Source: Saprospirales bacterium GYS_P2D (lineage in GTDB: Bacteria; Bacteroidota; Bacteroidia; Chitinophagales; Saprospiraceae). From it: a DNA stretch of 64,000 nucleotides. The DNA is taken from NCBI GenBank assembly GCA_009833045.1, contig WUUP01000001.1, forward strand, positions 179,586 to 243,585, read 5' to 3'. A program made the translations under genes and the position numbers. This document shows positions 16,869-25,325 of the stretch, piece after piece. The notes under the pieces are model-generated. The model saw only the letters and a list, made by a program, of their open reading frames with translations. It was not told where the DNA came from and ran no database searches. Position 1 is the stretch's first letter; each line of letters starts with the position of its first letter.

Positions 16869-16900
16869 TAATCCAAAATAGTTATAACTATTTTGGATTA
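16869..16900. repeat. 32-bp perfect palindrome
   Basis: A perfect dyad of two 16-base halves meeting at GTTA|TAAC (outer sequence TAATCCAAAATA). It lies between the macro-domain gene terminator and the GbsR-like promoter, about 100 bases upstream of the regulator's start. No poly-T tract follows on either strand, so it is not a standard terminator. It could be an operator or a cruciform-forming site. Confidence 0.85.
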
Positions 16901-16913
16901 CGATCCAGAAATG

Positions 16914-16950
16914 TCATAAAAAAGGAGTCGAAGACACCTCTCCGACTCCC
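16914..16950 (-). terminator. Rho-independent terminator of the macro-domain gene
   Basis: On the minus strand the stem GGAGTCG ... CGACTCC (16948-16942 with 16929-16923) is followed by TTTTTT. It lies 38 bases after the macro-domain stop codon. Confidence 0.8.
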
Positions 16951-16988
16951 ACCAAAAACACAAAACTTTTATTACCCAGAGGTGACTA

Positions 16989-17501
16989 TTACACCTCAGT
17001 GAGGAGACCTTCATCTGCCTTGACATCGGCAGTGTAGGTCGAGTATACGATGACAGGGATATCCAATTCACCCAGATATTCATTGATCAGTGGCTGTACG
17101 TCAGCCCAGTCGAGCCCTCCTACTCCGGTAGCCACTCTTGGGAGTGCTATGCTGGATATTTTATCCTTCTTTACTTTCTTCGCCAGATCCTTGAGAGCAT
17201 GGCGGACATTAGATAGTGTCGCAGGACCAGGATGACTGTTGTGCCCCACTGCTTCTTCTTGCGCCATGAGATTATAGATCTTCACATGGGTCGCATTCTC
17301 TCCAAGACCTTCCCATCTCCATACGCTACCAGCTTTTGGGTGGTGTAGCTTACAGTAGTGACGGAAGTCTTTGTAGAGCGAAGGGTACAACTTGCGAATA
17401 CTCAGCGCCAATCCTGAATCAAAGTGATCCATCGGTGCTACGCTATGCACGATCGCTTCTGTCTCTGATAGTAGTATATCTCCTGTTACTTCTTTTATCA
17501 T
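16989..17501 (-). CDS. Macro-domain protein (ADP-ribose binding/hydrolase)
   Basis: 170 residues, a single macro domain. The N-terminal MIKEVTGDILLSETEAIVHSV is the GDI/adenine-binding strand, where many macro proteins have N in place of H at the AIVN position. The ribose/phosphate loop is PRVATGVGGLDWADV (about 120-134), with the usual GxGGL. The family binds ADP-ribose and removes it from proteins or nucleic acids. Monocistronic with its own terminator. AVGHNSHPGPAT in the middle is a family-typical loop of the Bacteroidota type. Target unknown. Confidence 0.88.
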   Translation of the reverse strand: MIKEVTGDILLSETEAIVHSVAPMDHFDSGLALSIRKLYPSLYKDFRHYCKLHHPKAGSVWRWEGLGENATHVKIYNLMAQEEAVGHNSHPGPATLSNVRHALKDLAKKVKKDKISSIALPRVATGVGGLDWADVQPLINEYLGELDIPVIVYSTYTADVKADEGLLTEV

Positions 17502-17578
17502 CTTTCTATATTTTGACCATAAGGTATAGCAGATCTATAGCCGATGAGATGATCTGCAGCAGTATGATAGATGATGTA

Positions 17579-17628
17579 GATCAGCACCTCTCCTCGTCAC
17601 TCGACACTCACTACTCGATACTATTAGC
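17579..17628. repeat. Low-complexity ACTCG-type repeat
   Basis: The stretch CGTCACTCGACACTCACTAC followed by TCGATACTATTAGCG is a degenerate run of ACTC(G/A) units. The same type of sequence, including ATTAGCG and CTCGA(T/C)ACTC pieces, occurs in the left-edge repeat at about 409-450. It sits between the DUF58 gene end and the macro-domain gene start. Confidence 0.5.
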
Positions 17629-18949
17629 GTACCCTCCTCGCTTTCAACTCGAGATACTTATTGATGACATGGATATTTAGCTCTTCGGGTAGTGTGGTGA
17701 TGACTTTGATGCCGTGCGCCATGAGTTCTTGAGCGATTTTCTCTTTCTCGACAACCATATTCATGGCGAGAGTACTACGATAGATGTCATTATACTCAGT
17801 CGTACTAGAGCTACCCAGCTCCATGAGCTCTCGATTAGTAAAAAGGATGACCACCAGTACGTGTAGTCGGCTCAGTTGGCGTAGATATGGCAGCGCCCGT
17901 CGCATGTCATATCGATGCTCAAAATTAGTATAGAGAAACAGTAAACTACGCCTCGACACTCGCTGACGGATCAGATAGTAGAGGTACTCCATATCCGTCT
18001 CTCCATAGTCTGTCTGCTGAGCATATAGTGCATCACTAATGCGCATGAGCTGTGAGCCACTATTGTGATCTTTGATCATGGTATCTACCTCCTGTCCGAG
18101 CGTGAGTAGGCCCATACGATCATATTTCTTCAGGACGATATTGGAGAGGACCAGTGCACTATTGATGGCATAGTCCAGGAGAGTGAGACCATCAAAAGGC
18201 ATTTTCATGGTACGCCCCTTATCAATAATGGCATAGATTGACTGCGACTGGGTGTCTTGATATTGATTGACCATGAGCTCATTGCGACGTGCGCTGGCTT
18301 TCCAGTTGATCATCTTAACATCATCCCCTGCGGTATAATGCTTGATATGCTCAAATTCATCATTCTGTCCGAGTCGTCGGACTTTGCGGACTCCCTGACT
18401 GAGTGGTGATCTACCGAACACCTCTAGATCAAATTTCTTCATCTGGATAAAGGAAGGGACCACGGCTACACTCCCAGAAAGATCATGACTCACTCTCAGC
18501 TGCACCATACTCCACATGACTCGCTCGATAAATAGATGTACCTGTCCAAATCGATACTCTCCCCTCCTCGTCGGCCGGATCGTATAGCTCATCTGCTGGC
18601 GATCATAGGGCTCCATTTTCAGCTCCAGCTGCATATCTCTGACCTGCAGCTGATAGGGCAGCTCATCGATGATACGTAGCCGGATCGGCTGACTCGACTC
18701 ACTGATCAGCTCGTAGGCTATCTCCTGCTCATCTCCGAGGGCATATCGCTGCGACAGCGGACGATCTATCTGCAGCTCCTCTCTGATACCTCTCAGGACC
18801 CAGATCTCATAGATCACATACAGCAGTAGCAATGCCAGAGCGATGAGCGATACCGTCATGAGTGGCGCCCATACTATGGACAGAGCCATGATCATGATGA
18901 TCACGCCCATCGTGATATAAAATCGATCCTGTACGAAGATATGCTTCAT
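17624..18949 (-). CDS. DUF58 domain protein
   Basis: 441 residues. Two N-terminal transmembrane helices (ITMGVIIMIMALSIVWAPLM region and VSLIALALLLLYVIYEIWV) precede a soluble domain with the DUF58 hallmark DDVKMINWKASARRNELMV (about 213-231), then a vWA-like fold beginning IYAIIDKGRTM. DUF58 proteins work with MoxR ATPases, whose gene lies seven bases upstream. Last gene of the five-gene operon. Function probably envelope or large-complex maturation, by analogy only. Confidence 0.92.
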   Translation of the reverse strand: MKHIFVQDRFYITMGVIIMIMALSIVWAPLMTVSLIALALLLLYVIYEIWVLRGIREELQIDRPLSQRYALGDEQEIAYELISESSQPIRLRIIDELPYQLQVRDMQLELKMEPYDRQQMSYTIRPTRRGEYRFGQVHLFIERVMWSMVQLRVSHDLSGSVAVVPSFIQMKKFDLEVFGRSPLSQGVRKVRRLGQNDEFEHIKHYTAGDDVKMINWKASARRNELMVNQYQDTQSQSIYAIIDKGRTMKMPFDGLTLLDYAINSALVLSNIVLKKYDRMGLLTLGQEVDTMIKDHNSGSQLMRISDALYAQQTDYGETDMEYLYYLIRQRVSRRSLLFLYTNFEHRYDMRRALPYLRQLSRLHVLVVILFTNRELMELGSSSTTEYNDIYRSTLAMNMVVEKEKIAQELMAHGIKVITTLPEELNIHVINKYLELKARRVR

Positions 18950-18956
18950 CTGCGGG

Positions 18957-19982
18957 CTATCGAGGGAGCTCTACGATGTCTATGATCTCCTGGATGACTG
19001 CCTTTGTGCTCTCTCCCTGCATCTCGGTTTCTGGGGTGAGGATGATCCTATGATTGAGCACATGCGGCGCCATGGCCTGTACATCATCTGGCAATACGAA
19101 GTCCCGACCTCGGATCGCCGCCAATGCTCTCGAGGTACTCAATAGCGCCAGTGAGGCCCTCGGTGAGGCTCCGAAGTATACCTTGACATTTTGTCGAGTC
19201 TCCTGTATGAGATCGACAATATACTGAAGTATCTGAGGCTCTACATGGATCTCATTCAGTAGGATCTGCATCTTCTTGAGTGCTTTGGGTTTGAGGACCT
19301 TATTTATGATCGACAGGTCCCGATCCTTGACATTATTCTTATATCTATTTAGGATTTCGAGCTCTTCGGTAGGATTGGGATATTGGAGTTTGATTTTCAT
19401 CAAAAAACGATCGAGCTGCGCTTCTGGCAGTCGGTAGGTGCCCTCTTGCTCGATAGGATTTTGTGTAGCGATCACAAAAAACGGAAACTCCATCTCATAG
19501 CGCACTCCATCAAAGGATACTTGATGCTCCTCCATTACCTCAAATAAGGCGGCTTGTGTCTTAGCGGGTGCTCTATTGATCTCGTCGATCAGTACAATAT
19601 TAGAAAATATCGGTCCCTGCTGAAACTCAAATGCCGAGCTTTGCTGACTGAAGATCGAGGTACCGATGATATCACTTGGCATCAGATCTGGGGTAAACTG
19701 TATACGGGTGAAATCCGCCTGTAGGGTACGTGCCATGACCTTAGCGCTGAGTGTCTTGGCCAATCCTGGCACACCCTCGAGCAGCACATGCCCCTGACAT
19801 AGCAGCGAGGCATACAGGAGCTCCACCAGATGCTCATTGCCTATCAGCACCTTGCTAAACTCTTGTTTGATCCGCTCAGTGTACTCAGCGAACTCTGTCA
19901 AGTCCACTCTGGGAGTAGAAGACTCTGCTATCTGCTCTGAGCCAAGCTCTTGTGGAGCCGTATTTTCTTCGTGATCTATCAT
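18957..19982 (-). CDS. MoxR-family AAA+ ATPase
   Basis: 341 residues. Walker A is GVPGLAKT (about 74-81), Walker B is IVLIDEINRAP (about 131-141), and sensor 1/arginine-finger region is ATQNPIEQEGTYRLPEAQLD. The C-terminal lid includes FGASPRASLALL. MoxR ATPases act as chaperone-like activators, usually with vWA or DUF58 partners. Here the DUF58 gene follows directly, and its start overlaps the end of the DUF4350 gene by four bases. Confidence 0.95.
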   Translation of the reverse strand: MIDHEENTAPQELGSEQIAESSTPRVDLTEFAEYTERIKQEFSKVLIGNEHLVELLYASLLCQGHVLLEGVPGLAKTLSAKVMARTLQADFTRIQFTPDLMPSDIIGTSIFSQQSSAFEFQQGPIFSNIVLIDEINRAPAKTQAALFEVMEEHQVSFDGVRYEMEFPFFVIATQNPIEQEGTYRLPEAQLDRFLMKIKLQYPNPTEELEILNRYKNNVKDRDLSIINKVLKPKALKKMQILLNEIHVEPQILQYIVDLIQETRQNVKVYFGASPRASLALLSTSRALAAIRGRDFVLPDDVQAMAPHVLNHRIILTPETEMQGESTKAVIQEIIDIVELPR

Positions 19983-21172
19983 TTACTTTGGGTATAAAAT
20001 TCTTCTAATCGCTTATGTAGATTTACTAATTGTTCTTCTCTGAATCGAGGGTTATCCTTCGCCGACTCAAGCTTCTTGATGAGCAATGCGATTTGCTCTG
20101 CGGGCACTCGAGATTTGCTCGCCACTCGATCGACAAAATGCTCTACCTGCCGATCAATGAAGTAGCGTCTACGGATGTATTGATAGAGATTGTCCTCGAG
20201 ATGCTGGACCAGATTATTCGGTTGGTTTTGCATACGATACAGGTCACTGAGTGTATCCACGAATGCTAAAGATCCATTTTCACTAGCCGGTAGTGTGGCG
20301 ATGTATCGCTGCCGCCGCTTGCCCGTGAAGTAGATATAGCTCAGCGCCGTCAGTAGTAGCAGCAGATAGGCCCACTTCAGACCAGGATTTTCAAATATGA
20401 AGGCCAATGGATTAAAGCTCGAGTAGTTATTATTGCGATACTGATTATACGCAGTGTCAAAATATACAGTATCCACATCCAGCTGCTCCAGTATATAGTT
20501 GAGATGGGCTACCCCATCACCATGCTTGAGCGTGACATTAGTATACATCTCTGGTAGTGTATGTAGGATCAGTCGCCCACTATCCATCGGGTAGATCGCT
20601 GATAGGAGGATGCTATCTTCTGCCATGAGCAGCGTATCGCATTCTCTGACGGTCGAGTCTTGAGTCAGGCCATAGACATAGGTCCAGGCTGTGCTATCGG
20701 TACCTTCTTGTAGATTTTCGTAGTAGTACTCCACCTCATTCCCGCTAAGGGTGATCGCCTCTATAGAATCGATCATCATATCAGGATATATCCCTGCGGG
20801 CATACCATCCCACCACTCAAAGTACTCCGCCAAGATGAGCGCATCACCACCCGCTCTCACGAATTCACTCAGCTCTACATCCTGCAGAGAGTCGGGGTAG
20901 TAGTTTTCTGAGATATAGATGTAGGCGACGCCCGTAGCACTACTATCAGGCAGACCACATGCTCCTCGGCAGCTGATCACTCGGTCCTCGCCATAGTAGC
21001 GATCTAATAGTCCTCTGAACACACTGACATCATACGCTCCCTCCCCATCTGGGCGATACTGCTTTCTCCAGTCAGCACTATTGACCTGTACAGGCTTGAA
21101 TAGAGCAGCGACTGTCGCTACTCCGATCAGGATCATGAGTCCCGCTATCCATGTGCTGCGTGATACATTCAT
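19979..21172 (-). CDS. DUF4350 domain membrane protein
   Basis: 397 residues. One N-terminal helix (WIAGLMILIGVATVAALF) and a second at about 270-290 (WAYLLLLLTALSYIYFTG) bracket an extracytoplasmic domain with the DUF4350 pattern (GAYDVSVFRGLLDRYY, EFVRAGGDALILAEYF). A cytoplasmic helical tail follows. Part of the SpoIIM-DUF4129-DUF4350-MoxR-DUF58 operon, with four-base overlaps on both sides. Confidence 0.88.
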   Translation of the reverse strand: MNVSRSTWIAGLMILIGVATVAALFKPVQVNSADWRKQYRPDGEGAYDVSVFRGLLDRYYGEDRVISCRGACGLPDSSATGVAYIYISENYYPDSLQDVELSEFVRAGGDALILAEYFEWWDGMPAGIYPDMMIDSIEAITLSGNEVEYYYENLQEGTDSTAWTYVYGLTQDSTVRECDTLLMAEDSILLSAIYPMDSGRLILHTLPEMYTNVTLKHGDGVAHLNYILEQLDVDTVYFDTAYNQYRNNNYSSFNPLAFIFENPGLKWAYLLLLLTALSYIYFTGKRRQRYIATLPASENGSLAFVDTLSDLYRMQNQPNNLVQHLEDNLYQYIRRRYFIDRQVEHFVDRVASKSRVPAEQIALLIKKLESAKDNPRFREEQLVNLHKRLEEFYTQSK

Positions 21173-21849
21173 CGGGTCGGGAGATCTGAGATGAGCGAAT
21201 CAAACTGTGGAGCATAGTACTCATACTCATCACGACCTATGGTATACTGCCCAAACCAAGTGCGCTCATAGCGAGCCGTCAGCGCTGTAGCCAGCGTAGT
21301 ATCCATATGCGCATTGAGCTCTTTGAGGTATTCGACATTAGTCTTGTCAGGGCGCCAGTCGATGAGCCTCCGCTCACTACAGGTCTTGAGCAGCTCGATG
21401 AATCTCAATCTCATAGCGAGGCGATAGTCGCCATCGGCTATGGCCTGCGGTAGTAGTGGCAGCGGATCGATATCTTCGATGTGCTCTCCCTCCTCGATAT
21501 CCGTCCCAGTGCTTTCCCGCAGCTCAGTATCTCGATCAGCCCTATCCGCCATGAAGAAGTACACAAAACCTAATAGGACCAATATGATCACCCCTAACAC
21601 TAATATATACTGCAGCACCTGTCCGACAGTGCCAACTTCGAGATTAGGAGTGCTTTCTGGGTCGGCCTTTTTATTTAGTTCTGGCTTATGTCGTGGTGTC
21701 AGGGTCCATCGCTGCTGATCATAGTCTATGTCCTGAGTGAGCTCTTCGACATCTGCTCTCGTGAGTTCTGAGGTAGAGCTGGCTTGCGCCGAAAGTAACG
21801 TCACACCTACGATTAATAGGCAAGTCCATATGATGATCAGTCGTCTCAT
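21169..21849 (-). CDS. DUF4129 domain protein
   Basis: 226 residues from ATG 21849. The longer frame back to 21939 lies inside the preceding gene, whereas starting at 21849 gives a clean signal (MRRLIIIWTCLLIVGVTLLS) and the four-base overlap seen elsewhere in this operon. A transmembrane helix follows at about residues 80-102 (LQYILVLGVIILVLLGFVYF), then a cytoplasmic DUF4129 region (AMRLRFIELLKTC, YERTWFGQY). Function unknown; membrane partner in the MoxR/DUF58 system. Confidence 0.88.
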   Translation of the reverse strand: MRRLIIIWTCLLIVGVTLLSAQASSTSELTRADVEELTQDIDYDQQRWTLTPRHKPELNKKADPESTPNLEVGTVGQVLQYILVLGVIILVLLGFVYFFMADRADRDTELRESTGTDIEEGEHIEDIDPLPLLPQAIADGDYRLAMRLRFIELLKTCSERRLIDWRPDKTNVEYLKELNAHMDTTLATALTARYERTWFGQYTIGRDEYEYYAPQFDSLISDLPTR

Positions 21850-23666
21850 GAGTCGACATTTTCGAGCTGATCTAATCGGATATGGAGATCGATCGACTCC
21901 TGCTGACACTGGATAGCATGATAGACCATCACTGTCCACATATACAGTAGTACATAGGCTACTACGACGATCATGAGCAAGACTACATGCTCCAGTAGGA
22001 TGCTATTGACCCAGTAAGACCCAAAAAACTCATGCCACAGAATGTAATCAGTAATAAAACTACCCAGGGGAGAACTGAATCCGATGAATAAAAAGGCACC
22101 CAAAAGAGGTACGACTATATTGGGAAGTAAGAACTTGAACCATTTGCGATAAGCAAATCGCTGAGCTCCTGATAGCAGCTCTGATAGTGGGCGATCGATC
22201 TCTTGACTCGTCAGATATGATCCCAACACCAAGAAATGAGGCGTCAGCAATAAATAGTACAGATATACCCATGCTCGAGGCACAAAATAAACTCCCGAAA
22301 CCCATACGACTGCAAATAGCAATATAGGCAACCATCGACGTCGCAAAAGCGCCATCATACCAGACCCACTCCATGAGCCATGAGCCATCAGACTCCCCAT
22401 GCCTATCTGTAGATAGCTAAACATCAATACGTAAATAGCATAAAACAATGCACCTCCCTGCTCATGGTACATATAGCCTCCGAGATCATAGTAGCCATCT
22501 CCATGCAGCTGCCCGATATAGCCCATATAGAGTCGATATATCAAGATAGACGAGATGAGCACAGGGAGAATAATATACTTAGTCAATGCACCGAGGTGGA
22601 TCTTAAAATATCGGATAGCCGCAGAAAAACTGTCAGCGGCAGAGCGAGGCTCTATGAGCGCAACTTCACTCTCATCATCATAGATCATATCCTGCAAATC
22701 CGCAGCATTCATATCGATCTCATGACGATGTAGCCATGGATAGATCACATAGATATAGAGGATGAGACTGGCTGAGGCCAATATGATCATAGCTTTGACG
22801 AAAGTCGGCCACTCGGTCATACGAGTCACGAAACCCTCCAAAAAGCCTGCAATAACGAAAAGTGGCAAAGTAGACAGTAAGATATTGAGCGACTGCCGTG
22901 CCTTGATCCTGAATGAAGTACTGCGTCTCAGCGTGCCCGGCATCAGAGCGCCCTGCCCAATGATCAGACCCGCAGCACCGGCCACGATGATCGCCGATAT
23001 CTCGATCGTCCCATGTATCCAGATGGTCATGAACGAGGTCAAAAACAATCCCTCGGCATAAAAGAAATACTGAAATGCGCCGAGCATCACCCCATTGAAT
23101 ATCATGATCACTACTGTCCCCACTGAGGCGAATAATCCCATCACAAATGCCGTCATCGCCACTCGGATATTATTCACCGTGATACCGAGAAACATGTCCA
23201 CTTGGTTTGCTTTTTTGTAGACGGCCATGGGATCTCCCTTGTTGATATTATCCTTAGTCATCTCGACATAGCCATCGCCAAGGATAGAGCGTAGAAAATC
23301 AGGATTCTCCCGAGTAGATAGCACTCCTATCACCACCGCCAAAATGAATACGCTCAAGGACACATAGAAAGCCCAACGGTTTCTGAGTATCTCTCGTGGT
23401 AAGGTGTAGCGATAAAATCCAGTGATATCTGAATAAGACAGCTTGTTTTTCTTTTTATTGATCTTAGAAAATACTCGCTGCGTCAGCTGATTGAGATAGA
23501 CACGGACGGTACGATTAGGAAAATAGGTGCGAGCATAGGCAAAATCGCTGGACACCTTGACAAATAGATCATGCAGCCGCTGCGGACTACCATCCCCTCT
23601 CTCGAGTAACTCCTCGAGCTCCTGCCATTGATCCAAATTTTGCTTTATGAAGCTCGATTCATTCAT
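21846..23666 (-). CDS. SpoIIM/DUF95 family membrane protein
   Basis: 606 residues, about ten transmembrane segments. The N-terminal 300 residues match the stage II sporulation protein M family (FAYARTYFPNRTVRVYLNQL; FMTIWIHGTIEISAIIVAG, where the HGxxE motif is characteristic). The second half adds more membrane helices. The organism type does not sporulate; SpoIIM homologues in this cluster are standard in Bacteroidota. First gene of the five-gene operon reading left. A 16-bp palindrome lies in the divergent region upstream. Confidence 0.88.
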   Translation of the reverse strand: MNESSFIKQNLDQWQELEELLERGDGSPQRLHDLFVKVSSDFAYARTYFPNRTVRVYLNQLTQRVFSKINKKKNKLSYSDITGFYRYTLPREILRNRWAFYVSLSVFILAVVIGVLSTRENPDFLRSILGDGYVEMTKDNINKGDPMAVYKKANQVDMFLGITVNNIRVAMTAFVMGLFASVGTVVIMIFNGVMLGAFQYFFYAEGLFLTSFMTIWIHGTIEISAIIVAGAAGLIIGQGALMPGTLRRSTSFRIKARQSLNILLSTLPLFVIAGFLEGFVTRMTEWPTFVKAMIILASASLILYIYVIYPWLHRHEIDMNAADLQDMIYDDESEVALIEPRSAADSFSAAIRYFKIHLGALTKYIILPVLISSILIYRLYMGYIGQLHGDGYYDLGGYMYHEQGGALFYAIYVLMFSYLQIGMGSLMAHGSWSGSGMMALLRRRWLPILLFAVVWVSGVYFVPRAWVYLYYLLLTPHFLVLGSYLTSQEIDRPLSELLSGAQRFAYRKWFKFLLPNIVVPLLGAFLFIGFSSPLGSFITDYILWHEFFGSYWVNSILLEHVVLLMIVVVAYVLLYMWTVMVYHAIQCQQESIDLHIRLDQLENVDS

Positions 23667-23808
23667 CTACCGAAAAACGCATTAGAGAAAACCAAAATAT
23701 GAAGAAATATCCAAACCAAAAGCATATAAGCACTTAAACGATAATAATCCAATAAAAACTCAGACAAAATCTACATCGACTTAATTAATTTTAAAGAGAT
23801 AAATCCTA

Positions 23809-23824
23809 TATTGAGCACTCAATA
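23809..23824. promoter_or_regulatory. 16-bp palindrome in the SpoIIM/RDD divergent region
   Basis: TATTGAGCACTCAATA is a dyad with perfect 7-base arms and a 2-base centre. It lies 49 bases upstream of the RDD start and 143 bases from the SpoIIM start. Its position between two divergent, functionally linked transcripts makes an operator plausible, but no cognate regulator is visible. Confidence 0.5.
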
Positions 23825-23872
23825 AGGGAGAATCAACACTAAACACTACAAGGAAACAATGAGCTGCTACTC

Positions 23873-24586
23873 ATGAAAACAATAGATATCACGACTACCC
23901 ACAATGTGGTGATCCGCTACCCATTAGCCAGTATCATGGATCGCTTTTTAGCTTTCATCATAGATGGTATCATCACTATGATATCGATAGGTCTGTTGAC
24001 TTGGTTTTTGAGTATTTTCTTGGGAGTGACGGTAGCAGCGACTATAGCTTTCGTGGTGATGGGACTCTATCACTTTCTGATGGAGACCTATAACAAAGGA
24101 CAGTCTATCGGCAAAAAAGCCATGAATGTCTCGGTCATCAATCTACAAGGTCAGAATCCAAGTATGTATGAAGCATTCTTGAGATGGATATTCAGGATGG
24201 TCGATATCACGCTGAGTATCGGCACACTGGGGATATTCAGCGCTATGTCCTCTGATAAAAATCAGCGCATCGGTGATGTGTTTGCCCATACGGCTGTCAT
24301 CAAAAATACCGCTGAAAAGAGCATCTCTCTGGAGAAGGTACTACAGATCGATCAGCGAGATAGAGAGGTACTCTATCCACAGGTAGCGCAGCGACCAGAG
24401 TCAGAGATCCTCCTCATCAAGGAGGTACTGCAGCGCTATACCCAATATCCCACGGAGGCTAATCGCACTACCCTGCTCCGCACAGCGAAAATCATGGCAC
24501 AAAAACTCAATATCACACATAGTACTGAGCACAGCAAAGAGCTACTGACCGAGCTCATCATCGACTATGTGTATCTGACGAGGTAA
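23873..24586 (+). CDS. RDD-family membrane protein
   Basis: 237 residues. An RDD domain covers about residues 15-145: PLASIMDRFLAFIIDGIITM has the R and D residues that name the family, followed by three helices and GQSIGKKAMNVSVI and LRWIFRMVD. The C-terminal 90 residues are soluble and helical. RDD genes commonly sit divergent from SpoIIM/MoxR/DUF58 genes, as here. Probable inner-membrane protein; function unknown. Confidence 0.9.
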   Translation: MKTIDITTTHNVVIRYPLASIMDRFLAFIIDGIITMISIGLLTWFLSIFLGVTVAATIAFVVMGLYHFLMETYNKGQSIGKKAMNVSVINLQGQNPSMYEAFLRWIFRMVDITLSIGTLGIFSAMSSDKNQRIGDVFAHTAVIKNTAEKSISLEKVLQIDQRDREVLYPQVAQRPESEILLIKEVLQRYTQYPTEANRTTLLRTAKIMAQKLNITHSTEHSKELLTELIIDYVYLTR

Positions 24587-24618
24587 GATATCAAATCACA
24601 AAATCAAATACTAACTAA

Positions 24619-25071
24619 ATGGACACTTTAGACCACAACTACTCAGCGAGCTTAGCACTGGAAGATCAAGCTCGATCACACCTCCTCGAGATGGCTAAAT
24701 GGGGAAAAATATTGGCTATAGTCGGATTCGTCATGATAGGGCTTATGGTGCTCGGAGGAATATCCATGCTGACTTTTGCCAGTGCTTTTGATGCTGCAGG
24801 TATGGGCGTATTAGGCGGAGCCAGCTTCTTCTTTATATACCTTGTGTTAGCGGGCCTTTACGTTTACCCGACGCTGCGCCTCTATCAGTTCAGCACGACG
24901 ACTAAGCGTGCCATCCCCAATATGGACTCCGCTGAGCTCACAGTAGGCCTCGGCAAGCTCAAGTCTGTATTCAAATTCATGGGTATGCTGACCGTGATCA
25001 TTATTGGATTTTATGTACTGATGATAGTCATTAGTCTATTAGTTGGTGGATTGGGGATGCTGGCGATGTAA
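24619..25071 (+). CDS. DUF5362-like four-helix membrane protein
   Basis: 150 residues with four hydrophobic helices: about 32-55 (IVGFVMIGLMVLGGISML), 65-90 (SFFFIYLVLAGLYVYPTLRL) and two closely placed at 122-148. LYQFSTTTKRAI and LTVGLGKLKSVFKFMG match the DUF5362 family as I know it. Starts 32 bases after the RDD gene and is likely in the same transcript. Function unknown. Confidence 0.8.
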   Translation: MDTLDHNYSASLALEDQARSHLLEMAKWGKILAIVGFVMIGLMVLGGISMLTFASAFDAAGMGVLGGASFFFIYLVLAGLYVYPTLRLYQFSTTTKRAIPNMDSAELTVGLGKLKSVFKFMGMLTVIIIGFYVLMIVISLLVGGLGMLAM

Positions 25072-25086
25072 GGGAGCCATCCGGCA

Positions 25087-25182
25087 GGACTACGTCCTAC
25101 CTTAAAAAAGACTACATCCCTTCGGGATTACACCTTCAAGTCCCGAAGGGACGGTACGTCTTAGGGTTGGATGATAACCCTA
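25087..25182. repeat. Cluster of three intergenic hairpins
   Basis: Left: GGAC-TAC-GTCC (25087-25097). Middle: TCCCTTCGGGA (25117-25127) against TCCCGAAGGGA (25141-25151), extended by AAGAC/GTCTT on the outside. Right: TAGGGTT/AACCCTA (25162-25168, 25176-25182). They fill the space after the RDD/DUF5362 transcript, possibly ending it, although no T-run follows. The rest of 25072-25325 shows no gene; the longer frame from 25167 is upstream extension of the next ORF. Confidence 0.75.
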
Positions 25183-25325
25183 CCCTCTTTATGGATTTAA
25201 TGAATCAGAAAGAGAAGAGATTCACCCATCACATTCCACCCAAAAAAAACTATCCCGATCCCTTACCTCCTTCAGGAGACATGTCAGTATCTTACTCGCT
25301 ACTACTTTCACACAACGATTCTGAT

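Noticed and set aside
17336-17680. 114-codon plus-strand frame over the macro gene start and ACTC repeat
   Set aside because: Its sequence is low-complexity Ser/Leu from the repeat and antisense of the macro gene; no recognisable protein.
21850-21939. 30-residue N-terminal extension of the DUF4129 gene
   Set aside because: It lies inside the SpoIIM gene and would destroy the signal peptide that begins at ATG 21849.
21846-23666. Evidence of sporulation from a SpoIIM homologue
   Set aside because: SpoIIM-family proteins are widespread in non-sporulating Bacteroidota in exactly this gene cluster.
25167-25325. 53-residue extension of the sortilin-like protein
   Set aside because: The extension is encoded by repeat and AT-rich intergenic sequence and precedes a clean signal peptide.
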